From assembly GCA_018365995.1 (NCBI GenBank), contig JAGZIY010000003.1, positions 62,001 to 126,000 of the forward strand: a stretch of 64,000 bases of DNA, given 5' to 3'. Source of the stretch: Butyricicoccus pullicaecorum (GTDB taxonomy: Bacteria; Bacillota; Clostridia; Oscillospirales; Butyricicoccaceae). The translations under genes were made by a program, and so were the position numbers. This document shows positions 52,188 through 61,022 of this stretch, in pieces (position 1 is the first letter of the stretch; each line of letters opens with the position of its first letter). The notes beneath the pieces were generated by a model that was not told the origin of the DNA, made no database searches, and worked only from the letters and a program-made list of their open reading frames with translations.

Positions 52188-53981
52188 ATGGATTTAAGAG
52201 AGTATCTAGCGCATAAAACCTTATTATTTGACGGTGCGATGGGAACCTATTTTCGTGCAGTTTATGCAGATGAGATGGGAAAATGCGAACTTGCAAATTG
52301 TACGGCACCAGAGCGGGTCACACAGGTGCATAACGCCTATTTAGAATGTGGGGCGCGTGCAATCAAAACCAATACCTTTGCTGCCAATACGCGTGCCTTG
52401 GAATGTGGATTCGATCAGGTGCGCGAGGTCATTACACAGGGCTGGAGACTTGCCGTGCAAGCAGCAGAGCCTTATAGAGCCTTTGTGTTTGCTGATATTG
52501 GACCGATTATAGATGCAAATGGAGAGTATGAACAGATTGTGGAGGTTTTTCTGAATCTGGGAGCAAAAAACTTTTTGTTTGAAACATTGTCTGAGGACAG
52601 CGATCTTTATGGTCTTGCCGCATATATTAAAGCAAGATGTCCAGATGCTTTCATTATCGCATCATTTGCGGTTTCTCCAGATGGATTTACCAGAACAGGA
52701 TTACCGATTCGCCCGCTTTTGCAGCGCGTAACCGCTTGTCAGCTCATTGATGCCACAGGTTTCAATTGTATTTCAGGTCCTAGTCATTTGCTTGCACAGG
52801 TACGAAAGCATATAGACCTCTTTGTTGGTGCGCAGCGCACACAATCGGAATCGATTGTGTGCAGTGTCATGCCAAATGCAGGCTATCCGACAATTGTAGA
52901 TGGGCGTACCTTTTTTGAGACACGTCCCGAATATTTTGCAGCGCGTATGGGAGAGATTTTGGCGGCAGGTGTGAAAATTGTAGGTGGATGCTGCGGAACA
53001 ACTCCAGAACATATCCGTCTAACAGCGGAGATTTTACACGAAACTGAGGTTCAGCCCATAGAGCCTGCAAAACCAGATATTCATATTCCACACAATGTGA
53101 AAAACCGCCTGATTAGTAAGCTGCGAAGGGGGAAACGAATCATTGCGGTGGAACTGGATCCGCCAAGTGATGCAAATTTGGAAAAATTTATGGCAGGTGC
53201 CAGAACGCTCCGTGAAGCCGGAGTGGACGCGATAACCATTGCGGATTGTCCAATTGCGCGTCCCTGTATGGACAGTTCAATGCTTGCGGCAAAGCTGCAT
53301 CGGGAGCTTGGAATCGATCCGATTCCGCATATGACCTGCCGTGACCGCAATATCAATGCGACCAAAGCGCTTCTTTTGGGGTTGTCCGCAGAGGGCGTTC
53401 ATAATGTATTAACTGTGACAGGTGACCCTATTCCGTCTGCTGAGCGGGATGAGGTCAAAGGTGTATTTTCGTTCAATTCAGCTGTCCTTGCAGGATATAT
53501 TCGCTCTTTGGGAGAACAGGGCATTACAGCACCGTTTCATGTGTTTGGCGCGCTCAATGTCAATGCGGCAAATTTTGCGGTAGAGCTGCAAAGGGCAAAG
53601 CGAAAGGAAGAGCAGGGTGTTTGTGGCTTTTTGACACAGCCTGTATTTACAACACGGGCATTTGAAAATCTCATGCAGGCACATGAGGAATTGCAAGGTG
53701 ATATTTTAGGAGGCGTAATTCCTATTGTCAGCCATCGCAATGCTTTGTTTATGAGCAATGAGATTGCCGGTATTGAAATCTCACAGGCTGTGATTGACCG
53801 ATATGAAGGCTTGAACCGCGAGGAGGCAGAGGAGCTGGCAGTAGAGCTCTCGGTTCAGCTTGCGAAAAAGATGGTTCCCTATACAACGGGCTGGTATTTC
53901 ATAACCCCATTTCAGAGGGTTGCGCTTATGACACGAATTTTGCGCAAACTGAATCAGGAAATGACAGAAAATAGCCAATAA
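52188..53981 (+). CDS. Homocysteine S-methyltransferase / methylenetetrahydrofolate reductase fusion
   Basis: 597 residues. N-terminal Hcy methyltransferase barrel (about 1-285) with zinc Cys194, Cys268, Cys269 (GFNCISGP, GGCCGTTP) and LLFDGAMGTYF. C-terminal MTHFR barrel (about 300-590): IAVELDPPSDA, HMTCRDRNINATKALL, LTVTGDPIP. This YitJ-type fusion is found in Firmicutes. It makes the methyl-THF that MetH uses, and may itself methylate homocysteine from another donor. 5 nt after metH. The family usually uses FAD and NADH or ferredoxin. Confidence 0.94.
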   Translation: MDLREYLAHKTLLFDGAMGTYFRAVYADEMGKCELANCTAPERVTQVHNAYLECGARAIKTNTFAANTRALECGFDQVREVITQGWRLAVQAAEPYRAFVFADIGPIIDANGEYEQIVEVFLNLGAKNFLFETLSEDSDLYGLAAYIKARCPDAFIIASFAVSPDGFTRTGLPIRPLLQRVTACQLIDATGFNCISGPSHLLAQVRKHIDLFVGAQRTQSESIVCSVMPNAGYPTIVDGRTFFETRPEYFAARMGEILAAGVKIVGGCCGTTPEHIRLTAEILHETEVQPIEPAKPDIHIPHNVKNRLISKLRRGKRIIAVELDPPSDANLEKFMAGARTLREAGVDAITIADCPIARPCMDSSMLAAKLHRELGIDPIPHMTCRDRNINATKALLLGLSAEGVHNVLTVTGDPIPSAERDEVKGVFSFNSAVLAGYIRSLGEQGITAPFHVFGALNVNAANFAVELQRAKRKEEQGVCGFLTQPVFTTRAFENLMQAHEELQGDILGGVIPIVSHRNALFMSNEIAGIEISQAVIDRYEGLNREEAEELAVELSVQLAKKMVPYTTGWYFITPFQRVALMTRILRKLNQEMTENSQ

Positions 53982-54017
53982 CAATTGTAAACATTGTGCA
54001 AACTGTTGCAGAATTTC

Positions 54018-54046
54018 TTGAACAAGACCTCTGTTTTTGTTAGAAT
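54018..54046 (+). promoter_or_regulatory. Promoter of the CBS-domain gene
   Basis: TTGAAC (54018-54023) and TAGAAT (54041-54046) with a 17-bp spacer. Confidence 0.65.
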
Positions 54047-54095
54047 AAAAGAAACAGAAAAACACTTTGACAACAAGAATTGAGGATGTGTTTTC

Positions 54096-54530
54096 ATGAA
54101 TATTATGTTTTTCCTAACCCTTAAAAGCGATGTTACCTATCTCTATGATGATATGGGACTCAAGGAGGGTTTGGACAAATTGCAGGAGAGTGGTTATCAT
54201 GCAATTCCGCTGATTTCCAGAGAGGGAGAATATATTGGAACGGTTACAGAGGGTGATTTCCTCTGGATGATGTGTACATGTGGAGAAATCATTGGAAAGA
54301 AGAGAACCGTATCTTTACAAATGCGTGATTTGCCGCGCCGATGCGATAATAAGGCAGTTGCGGCAAATGCACAGGTTGTGGATCTGCTGTCCCATGCGTC
54401 GAATCAAAACTTTGTACCTGTCATTGATGACCGCAATATGTTTGTGGGTATCGTGACCAGAAAAAAGATTTTTGAGTATTGCAAAGACCTGCTGAAAAAC
54501 GAAGAAAAGTTAAAAAGCACCAGCGCCTGA
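54096..54530 (+). CDS. CBS-domain pair protein
   Basis: 144 residues made of two CBS motifs and no catalytic domain: GYHAIPLISREGEYIGTVTEGD (about 32-55) and QNFVPVIDDRNMFVGIVTRKKI (about 108-130). The start MNIMFFLTLKSDVTYL is characteristic of a small stand-alone Firmicutes group related to CbpB/YkuL-type proteins. CBS pairs bind adenine nucleotides or cyclic di-AMP and regulate partners; the ligand here is not known. Own promoter; start ATG after GAGGATG. The last codons overlap a hairpin (CACCAGCGCC with GGACACTGGTG). Confidence 0.85.
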   Translation: MNIMFFLTLKSDVTYLYDDMGLKEGLDKLQESGYHAIPLISREGEYIGTVTEGDFLWMMCTCGEIIGKKRTVSLQMRDLPRRCDNKAVAANAQVVDLLSHASNQNFVPVIDDRNMFVGIVTRKKIFEYCKDLLKNEEKLKSTSA

Positions 54531-54867
54531 AGGACACTGGTGTGAGTTTGTCCAAAGACTACGGTTTTTAGAGGCGTCCGCCGCGCAAAGTGCTTTGGAT
54601 GAAGAATGCCCGAAATCGCGCATCAATGTGCGGTTTTGGGCATTTTACTGAATTTTATGCGCACTATAGGTACGAAATACTTTGTTCATAGTCTGAAATC
54701 AGTGTATTCGAAGGCCATTCTGATATTTTTCTTTGAAGCACAGTGCTTGTGAAAATGCAAAACCCTATGTACATTGAATTTTGACATGCTGTGTGCAGAT
54801 GCTGTCCAAGAACCGGATTCTGGAACCACATCAATCCCATCATTCATTTTTGGAATGATGGGATTTT
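54531..54867. other. Gene-free stretch with several hairpins
   Basis: About 340 bp between convergent genes. It contains a hairpin right at the CBS gene end, the ATGCCCGAAA-type hairpin at 54605-54644, and a third terminator hairpin at 54834-54869. No protein gene is apparent between the last two, so a short RNA from the plus strand is possible, but I find no good promoter for it. Confidence 0.5.
54605..54646 (+). terminator. Terminator-like hairpin, ATGCCCGAAA type
   Basis: AATGCCCGAAATCGC (54605-54619) pairs with GCGGTTTTGGGCATT (54630-54644), 15 bp with two G-T pairs, then TTTT. It shares its outer arms with the hairpin at 4527-4564. Confidence 0.65.
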
Positions 54868-54869
54868 TT
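54834..54869 (+). terminator. Terminator on the plus strand
   Basis: ATCCCATCATTC (54834-54845) pairs with GAATGATGGGAT (54853-54864) and continues into TTTTTT. It directly abuts the stop codon of the minus-strand kinase gene. Confidence 0.8.
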
Positions 54870-56172
54870 ATGGCATTTTGGCAAGCGGAATGGTAATGAG
54901 AAGTTCAAAAATACCCTGATTACGTGCAATATGAAAGGTTCCGCCATACCGCATCGCGATTTCCTGCAAGCTGGGCAATCCATGCCCGTGATTTTTTCGG
55001 TCTGCTTTGCTGCTTGGCGGCAGGGTATTTGTCTTTAATGGGGAATGGTCAATGGTTGGATTGCAGATGCGAAGCACAAACAATCCTTTATCAGCACGAG
55101 TTTGTAGGGAGAGCCGGCGTTCTGAAAAAGGCAGCAGCATACATGCTTCCATGGCATTGTCCATACCGTTTGCAAACAAGGCACAGAGGTCAATAGGCTG
55201 TATGGGGAGATGCTTGGGCAGGGCAATGGTGTATTGTGCCGTGATTTGCTGTTGTTCTATTTGGGTCATCTTATTTTGCAAAACGGCATTCACGATTTGA
55301 TTTTCGCAATACACAGTATGGGATTGCATGGCTGGTGTATTTATGAGTGCCTCGATGTAGGTACGCAAAGAAGCATCGTCCAGCCCACGCATAGTTTGCA
55401 GGTGGTTTGCCATATCGTGCCGCAATCGGCGTACCGCAAGCTGAGACTGTTCTAGTTGGTCATAATAGGTACGGTTGACCTCGTAGAGTGTATTTGCCTG
55501 TAAAAGCTGCTCGTGTCTGGACAGCAAACGAATGACATATAAATTCATGCAGACAGACAGCAGGATTGCCGGCGTCATAAGAAGTGTTTGCAGATCAAAA
55601 AAGTGAGAAAAGGCAACTTGCAGTGCAGATTGTCCCCAATTGGGCTGAAGCATGGGAAAGGCAATACAGAGCAAAAGGACGGAAAAGGTGAAAAGGCTCA
55701 TAAGCAGTGACACACGCCAGAGGGGTGGGGAGAGAATCGGAATCTCATTGGTACAGATTTTCACATATCGAAACAGCAGCCAAAGCATGAGGAGGATAAA
55801 AACTTGAATGCTATGAAGAGTTGTATGTACTTGTGCATGAGAAGCAGATCCAGAAAGGCTTGGGGCCAATAGTGTGATGAGTCCGCTCAGTGACACAGAA
55901 AGGACATAGAGATTCAGAAGCAGAGAGAGCCGTGCGAGCAAAGAGCCTTGGACACAAAGCCACAGGATACCAAAAAAGAAAGGGAGCAGATAGAGAAGAT
56001 TTGGGTCGGCAGTGTAGATGGGTAAAGAGGGAGCAATGGACAAGATGACAATGCGCGCAAGACGGAAAAAGATGCCGTGACGCAAGGGAAGAAACGTGCC
56101 CAGCAGCTTTTCATAAAGCATGCCGCAGGTAAGAACCAGAATCAGGTTGCCAAAAAAGAGAAGCATTATCAT
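54868..56172 (-). CDS. GHKL sensor histidine kinase, AgrC-like
   Basis: 434 residues. Six to seven membrane spans fill the first 215 residues (five hydrophobic helices from the start, then VSLLMSLFTFSVLLLCI and LLMTPAILLSVCMNLYVI). The cytoplasmic part has His252 in RRLRHDMANHLQTM, then the N-box ALFANGMDNAMEAC and the G region GHGLPSLQEIA. This is the AgrC/peptide-sensing type without HAMP or extracellular PAS. The start overlaps the response regulator stop (ATGA). The upstream partner is a LytTR regulator and the neighbour across the divergent spacer is an ABC transporter, so it may sense a peptide or antibiotic. Confidence 0.92.
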   Translation of the reverse strand: MIMLLFFGNLILVLTCGMLYEKLLGTFLPLRHGIFFRLARIVILSIAPSLPIYTADPNLLYLLPFFFGILWLCVQGSLLARLSLLLNLYVLSVSLSGLITLLAPSLSGSASHAQVHTTLHSIQVFILLMLWLLFRYVKICTNEIPILSPPLWRVSLLMSLFTFSVLLLCIAFPMLQPNWGQSALQVAFSHFFDLQTLLMTPAILLSVCMNLYVIRLLSRHEQLLQANTLYEVNRTYYDQLEQSQLAVRRLRHDMANHLQTMRGLDDASLRTYIEALINTPAMQSHTVYCENQIVNAVLQNKMTQIEQQQITAQYTIALPKHLPIQPIDLCALFANGMDNAMEACMLLPFSERRLSLQTRADKGLFVLRICNPTIDHSPLKTNTLPPSSKADRKNHGHGLPSLQEIAMRYGGTFHIARNQGIFELLITIPLAKMP

Positions 56173-56858
56173 AGCAATAGACCACGGGCACAGGATTCCA
56201 GAACCGATTGGCGATTGGAGCGGCTGATGGGAAGCTGGATACTGCCTAGAAAGACGGCATGATTTTCGATGCGGTCTATGGCGCCGATGCGCACCAGATA
56301 GCGCTGGTGGATTCGTATGAATTCATCTGAAAGACGTTCGGCTACCCGATCCAGCTTATCGTAAAATGTATATTCTGTATGTACTGTGACGAGGTGAATC
56401 AACCGGCGGTCACTGAAAAAATAGCGGATATCCGAAAAAGGGATACGGTAGAGCCCCTCATGATTTTGTACCACAAAGGCTGTGACCTGTTCCTGCTGTT
56501 GCTGTACACGCGTTAGGACATGAACGAGTTTATCGGTTTTTAGAGGTTTCATAAGATAGTCAAACGCACAAACCGAATATCCGTCAAACACATAGTCGGG
56601 GTATCCGGTTAAGAATACGATTGGAATATGGATATGTAGAGCACGAATCTGTTTGGCGGTTTCCATTCCAGAAATCCCACTCATTTCGATATCCAGAAAA
56701 AGAAGATCCAACGTGTCAGGGTGCTTTTGCAGCCATGAAAGCACTCCTTCGCCGGAAGAGAATTCATAGCAAATACAGTTGGGGGAAAGCCGTTCCAGTG
56801 CACTGTGCAGTGCAAAGCGCGATTCCATTGCGTCATCGCAGATTCCAATACGAAGCAT
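56169..56858 (-). CDS. LytTR-type response regulator, AgrA-like
   Basis: 229 residues. Receiver domain with CDD (7-9), Asp56 in LLFLDIEMSG and Lys in YLMKPLK. LytTR DNA-binding domain from about 130: IPFSDIRYFFSDRRLIHLVT, EFIRIHQRYLVRIGAID, LPISRSNRQSV. Start ATG 56858 after AAAGGGATT. It is divergent from the ABC transporter 225 bp away and probably controls it. Promoter -10 TATAAT on the minus strand at 56899-56894. Confidence 0.94.
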   Translation of the reverse strand: MLRIGICDDAMESRFALHSALERLSPNCICYEFSSGEGVLSWLQKHPDTLDLLFLDIEMSGISGMETAKQIRALHIHIPIVFLTGYPDYVFDGYSVCAFDYLMKPLKTDKLVHVLTRVQQQQEQVTAFVVQNHEGLYRIPFSDIRYFFSDRRLIHLVTVHTEYTFYDKLDRVAERLSDEFIRIHQRYLVRIGAIDRIENHAVFLGSIQLPISRSNRQSVLESCARGLLL

Positions 56859-56928
56859 GATAAATCCCTTTCGATATCAATGGTTATGTCCTTATTATAG
56901 CAAATTTGAATATCTTTTGCATCTCAGC

Positions 56929-57052
56929 CAGTTCCAAATTTGACATATAATCTGCAAAAGTTTACAAGGATATTTGGCAGCTGCAAAAAATATCCAGCGG
57001 CATACCAGTTTTGACAATGCGGTTTGCGTGTTTCGCAGGACATCGGTATTAT
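56929..57052. promoter_or_regulatory. Divergent regulatory region, possible LytTR sites
   Basis: CCAGTT occurs at 56929 and 57005, each close to TTTGACA, and a third related half, GCGGTTTGC, lies at 57019-57027. LytTR proteins bind direct repeats of about 9 bp with a CAGTT-like core, so these are candidate sites. A plausible plus-strand promoter is TTGCGT (57024-57029) with TATTAT (57047-57052), 17-bp spacing, just downstream of the repeats. Confidence 0.35.
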
Positions 57053-57082
57053 GGAACTATAGAAATGAAAGGAGTGAAAATC

Positions 57083-57826
57083 ATGATGCTGCAAGTAAAG
57101 AATCTGCATAAATCCTATCAGATTGGAAAACAGAATTATGAGGTGCTGAAAGGGGTTTCACTGACTGTGGAACAGGGAGAGCTGGTTGCCGTAATGGGTC
57201 CCTCTGGTTCTGGAAAAACAACACTGCTCAATTGTATTTCCCGCTATATTCCGTTTGAGTCAGGAGAAATTTTGCTGGGAGATATCGCGCTGGCTGCATT
57301 AAATGAAAATGAGATTGCCAGAGTTCGCAATACACGTCTTGGATTTGTCTTTCAGGATTTTATGCTTTTAGATGGATTGACAGTACGGGATAACATTATG
57401 CTGCCGCGTATCATTGGGGGGAATACAGATGGAGATATGGAACAAACCGCTGATAATCTCTGCAAAATGTTTGGAATTGATGCAATCAAGCACAAATATC
57501 CGGCTGAAATCTCGGGCGGAGAACGCCAAAGGACGGCTGTGGCACGTGCGCTGATCAATCACCCGCTGATGATTTTGGCAGATGAGCCAACGGGAAACTT
57601 GGATTCGAAATCTTCGAGAGCAGTTATTCGGGCATTTGAGCAGGCAAAGCAGGAACTGGGAGCCACGATTTTTATGGTGACACACGATTCCTTTGCGGCT
57701 TCTTATTGTGACCGTGTCATATTGATGCAGGACGGTGTCGTATATCAGCAGTTGCAGAGTAAAGGAGACTGTGCCGCATTTCAGGACGAACTGCTGGGTG
57801 CAATCAAAAATATGAGCAGGGAGTGA
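57083..57826 (+). CDS. ABC transporter ATP-binding protein, MacB/BceA-like
   Basis: 247 residues from the ATG 8 nt after AAAGGAG. Walker A GPSGSGKTT (about 40), Q-loop FVFQDFMLLDGLTV, signature ISGGERQRTAVARAL, Walker B LILADEPTGNLDS and the switch His in MVTHDSFAA. Typical of the MacB/LolD/BceA group that works with FtsX-like permeases. The permease gene starts 5 nt after the stop. Role is probably peptide-antibiotic detoxification or signalling, inferred from partners. Confidence 0.93.
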   Translation: MMLQVKNLHKSYQIGKQNYEVLKGVSLTVEQGELVAVMGPSGSGKTTLLNCISRYIPFESGEILLGDIALAALNENEIARVRNTRLGFVFQDFMLLDGLTVRDNIMLPRIIGGNTDGDMEQTADNLCKMFGIDAIKHKYPAEISGGERQRTAVARALINHPLMILADEPTGNLDSKSSRAVIRAFEQAKQELGATIFMVTHDSFAASYCDRVILMQDGVVYQQLQSKGDCAAFQDELLGAIKNMSRE

Positions 57827-57831
57827 ACTGT

Positions 57832-59961
57832 ATGCAAACCTTTCATGAAGTATATGCTGCCTTGCGGCGCAAAAACTGGGCACAGTATCGCCTTTTGACG
57901 AACTGCTGCTTCTTTTCGGTTCTGCTGATTACAGCCTATGTGACGATGATGCGCTCGCCAACGATTCTCAATGTATTGCCGGAAGGCGGCGATTCACGCA
58001 AACAGGTGATGATGATTTTTGTGCTTGCCTGTGTAGGATGCGCTGTATTTACTACATATGCCAGTGCCATTTTCTTTCGCCAAAAATCACGGGAAATTGG
58101 TGTATTTTTACTGTTGGGTGCAACCCGAAAACAGATATGTAAGCTATTATTTGCAGACCTCGCACGAATCGCTGCAATCTCTTGTCTTTCAGGTGCACTA
58201 TTGGGTGCACCACTCGCATGGGGAATATGGTTTTTGTTCCGCTTGTTTGTGGTGGATAGTGAGGAAATGCCGTTGACTTTTGATTCACAGGCATATCTGT
58301 TTGCATTGGTTTTTTCCATTTTTGTGGTTGTGATGCTCTTTGGCATGGGAACACGTTTTATTCGGCGCACCAATATTATAGATGTGGTCAATACATCACA
58401 TAAAACAGAGCCGATTCGGGAGGTAAAGGCTTGGTATGGCAGTGTTGGGATTTTTCTCATGGTAGTGGGCGGCTTACTGGGCTATCTGATGCCGAGTTTT
58501 TTTGTGCTTGTTCTGCACTGGTATGCGGCCGGGTGGATTGATGGTATTTTTTATGTGCCCCTGTTTATTGGGCTTTATATGGTGCTGCTGCATACCGTGG
58601 TCAATGGATTTCAAAAAGGGAAAAGCCGTTATCGGCATTTGATTTCTACTGCGATGATGAAGTTTCAAGGACGGCAGACTGTGCGCAATATGTTAGTGAT
58701 TACTGTACTGCTGGCGGGTGCGTATTTTGGGTTGTTCTATACACCGATGCTGGGAACAGGTGCAATCATTGAATTTGCACAGCGCCCCATTGATTATGCG
58801 TTTCACTATCGAAATGACCAGACCAATATGATACAGAGAGCAGAGATAGAACAGCTGGCAAAGGAGGAAAATGTACAGATTACAAGCTGGACACAGGCGC
58901 AGATCGCAGAACTTGGAGTGGACGGAACGACACAGGTGGAGCGCGAAACAGCACTTGGTGTAACGTATGAAACATTATATGTAGAAATGCTGGCATCAAC
59001 AGGTTTCATGTCGGAAAGCGCGTATGAAGCGTTGACAGGACAAGATGCGGTGGTGGAAAAGGGACACGTGAAAACGGTTGTAGATGATAATGGGGGGACA
59101 CGGTGGAGAACCGACCCAAATATCACACGTGTAGAGAATCTGGTCACGGGACAGGTACTGCACGTAGAGCCGGATATTGACAGCCCGCTCCAATATAGTA
59201 TGCTCATTGGCTACTATGTTCTCAATGATGAGGACTATGCTGCAATCTCGAAAGGCTTGCTGCCAGACTGGCAGGAAACTATGGTATTTTTTAACGTAGC
59301 GGACAGTGATGCAAGCTATCCCTTTGCCAAACGATTGTTTGATGAAATCGTCGACCGCTCCGGACCGGAGGTAGAGCAGTATGATGCGTTTAATTATGGC
59401 GCACAAATATATGCCCAAAGCCAAGGGGAAACGTATTATTATGCGCGGGAGAACCTGAAAGCAGCAGGACTTCAGCATATTGATTATGCAGAGCGGGATT
59501 CTTCGGAATTTCGATTGTACTGGAAGTATATGCCGCAATTTCGGGTATTCGATCAAAATGATTTCGTGCGTACAACTGCGGTGTTCCTAATGCTGTTTAT
59601 TTTTATTGCAATCATTTGCTTTGCGGCAGTCATTATCATTGCCTATACGCGCTGCATAACGATTGCGATGGGAAATATTGAACTGTATGAGGATTTAAGA
59701 CGTTTGGGTGCAAGCCGTGCGTATTTATTGGAAACCGTGCGCGGGCAGGTCAGCCGTATCTTCTTTATGCCTTGTCTGGTCGGTACGTTGGGGATTCTGG
59801 CGCTGTATATCATGATTTTATATTTCAATGACAATACTTTGTCTTTTCATGAAATTGCAGGGTTGGGTGTCAGCGGTATTTTAGTATTGGCAGTGTCCGC
59901 ACTCCTGTATGGTGTTTATCGTATTTCCAGACGTAAGGTTTGTGAGATTTTAGGTGTATGA
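57832..59961 (+). CDS. FtsX-like ABC permease, BceB-like
   Basis: 709 residues from the ATG after GGGAG; a GTG at 57823 is less likely. About ten membrane spans: TM1 near 25-45, then a FtsX core (IFFRQKSREIGVFLLLGATRKQI), TM2-7 up to about residue 310, a large extracytoplasmic domain (about 315-580) and three C-terminal spans with a second core (YEDLRRLGASRAYLLETV). This layout is that of BceB-type permeases. It probably recognises a peptide antibiotic with the extracellular domain. Unlike classical BceAB the adjacent regulators are AgrCA-like rather than BceRS. Confidence 0.9.
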   Translation: MQTFHEVYAALRRKNWAQYRLLTNCCFFSVLLITAYVTMMRSPTILNVLPEGGDSRKQVMMIFVLACVGCAVFTTYASAIFFRQKSREIGVFLLLGATRKQICKLLFADLARIAAISCLSGALLGAPLAWGIWFLFRLFVVDSEEMPLTFDSQAYLFALVFSIFVVVMLFGMGTRFIRRTNIIDVVNTSHKTEPIREVKAWYGSVGIFLMVVGGLLGYLMPSFFVLVLHWYAAGWIDGIFYVPLFIGLYMVLLHTVVNGFQKGKSRYRHLISTAMMKFQGRQTVRNMLVITVLLAGAYFGLFYTPMLGTGAIIEFAQRPIDYAFHYRNDQTNMIQRAEIEQLAKEENVQITSWTQAQIAELGVDGTTQVERETALGVTYETLYVEMLASTGFMSESAYEALTGQDAVVEKGHVKTVVDDNGGTRWRTDPNITRVENLVTGQVLHVEPDIDSPLQYSMLIGYYVLNDEDYAAISKGLLPDWQETMVFFNVADSDASYPFAKRLFDEIVDRSGPEVEQYDAFNYGAQIYAQSQGETYYYARENLKAAGLQHIDYAERDSSEFRLYWKYMPQFRVFDQNDFVRTTAVFLMLFIFIAIICFAAVIIIAYTRCITIAMGNIELYEDLRRLGASRAYLLETVRGQVSRIFFMPCLVGTLGILALYIMILYFNDNTLSFHEIAGLGVSGILVLAVSALLYGVYRISRRKVCEILGV

Positions 59962-60094
59962 TAGCGGGTGAGAATCCTATTGCCGTATGTACAAAGCCGA
60001 TTCCTGTAGAAGCTGACAATGATGACGCGGCGCGGAGAATGTGGCGGAACACCTGAAAAAACGATAATTATTATATAATTATTTGTGCAATATA

Positions 60095-60123
60095 TTGAAA
60101 GTGCGGCGGGGAAGTGCTATGAT
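60095..60123 (+). promoter_or_regulatory. Promoter of the CBM9-like gene
   Basis: TTGAAA (60095-60100) and TATGAT (60118-60123), 17-bp spacer. Confidence 0.7.
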
Positions 60124-60185
60124 ATGAACAAGGAGTGTTGTAAGAGATACAGCATTGGAAATCATAAAGGAGGAAAATAGAAATC

Positions 60186-60971
60186 ATGAAAAAGTCATAT
60201 CGTTTGATAAGCGGAGTGACAGCTGGTGTACTCGCTGTGGGTCTCATGGGAGCGGGACAAGCAGCAGATGCCTCCGCCCCTGCAAAGGCATATCAGAATC
60301 AGGCAGCAACGCCGCATTATGATATTGCCAAGAGAACCGAAAAAGCAACCGTAGACGGAAAGTTAGACGATGGTGTGTGGAAAACGGTTGCGGCCCTGTC
60401 AGGTGATTTCCATTTTCCTTGGGACGCAAAGGAAGCACCCCTGACGGTATTTAAGGGTTATCATGATGGTACAAGCTTTTATTTTGGATTTGAAATTACA
60501 GACGCAGATGTTGTGGTAGAGGAAGCGTGGAAGGCTGATGAAAGTACGGTTGATGCCGAAGACCGTGCAGAGTTGTTCTTTGCCGGTGGAAGTGTAGATA
60601 AGCCAACGCCAAAGGGTATGCCGCTGTATTATGGCATTGAAATCGATCCCAAGGGGCGCGTACACGACTATTCGATTGAATACTACCGCAAGTTTGACAG
60701 CAAATGGAATTTGAGCGGACTGGAGACAAAGGGAGTTCAAACAGACACAGGATATGTAGTAGAAGGCAAAATCCCGCTCAAATCCTTGCAGGATTTGGGA
60801 CTGATTCAGAATGATGTCATGCGTGCAGGCGTATACCGTGCGGAATTTTCTGCCCCCAAGAAGGATGAGAAAGATCCGGTGATGGAATGGATTTCTTGGG
60901 TCGATCCCAAGACAGAAGCGCCAGATTATCATGTGGATTCTTCATTTGGCGAATTTAGATTCCTAAAATAA
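60186..60971 (+). CDS. Secreted CBM9-like (carbohydrate-binding) protein
   Basis: 261 residues. Sec signal peptide (about 1-30, VLAVGLMGAGQAADAS) then a single beta-sandwich of the CBM9-like type: KATVDGKLDDGVWKTV near residue 53, YHDGTSFYFGFEITDADV near 100, YGIEIDPKGRVHDYSIEYYR and VEGKIPLKSLQDLGL. The module usually binds sugars or is part of larger enzymes; here it stands alone with no catalytic domain and no anchor. Start ATG after AAAGGAGG. Monocistronic. Confidence 0.82.
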   Translation: MKKSYRLISGVTAGVLAVGLMGAGQAADASAPAKAYQNQAATPHYDIAKRTEKATVDGKLDDGVWKTVAALSGDFHFPWDAKEAPLTVFKGYHDGTSFYFGFEITDADVVVEEAWKADESTVDAEDRAELFFAGGSVDKPTPKGMPLYYGIEIDPKGRVHDYSIEYYRKFDSKWNLSGLETKGVQTDTGYVVEGKIPLKSLQDLGLIQNDVMRAGVYRAEFSAPKKDEKDPVMEWISWVDPKTEAPDYHVDSSFGEFRFLK

Positions 60972-60981
60972 TGAGTAGAAG

Positions 60982-61022
60982 AAATTTCCCCATCATTCAT
61001 TTGAAATGATGGGGAAATTTTT
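60982..61022. terminator. Bidirectional terminator
   Basis: AAATTTCCCCATCATT (60982-60997) pairs with AATGATGGGGAAATTT (61005-61020) between the convergent CBM9-like and glycosylase genes. Confidence 0.85.
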
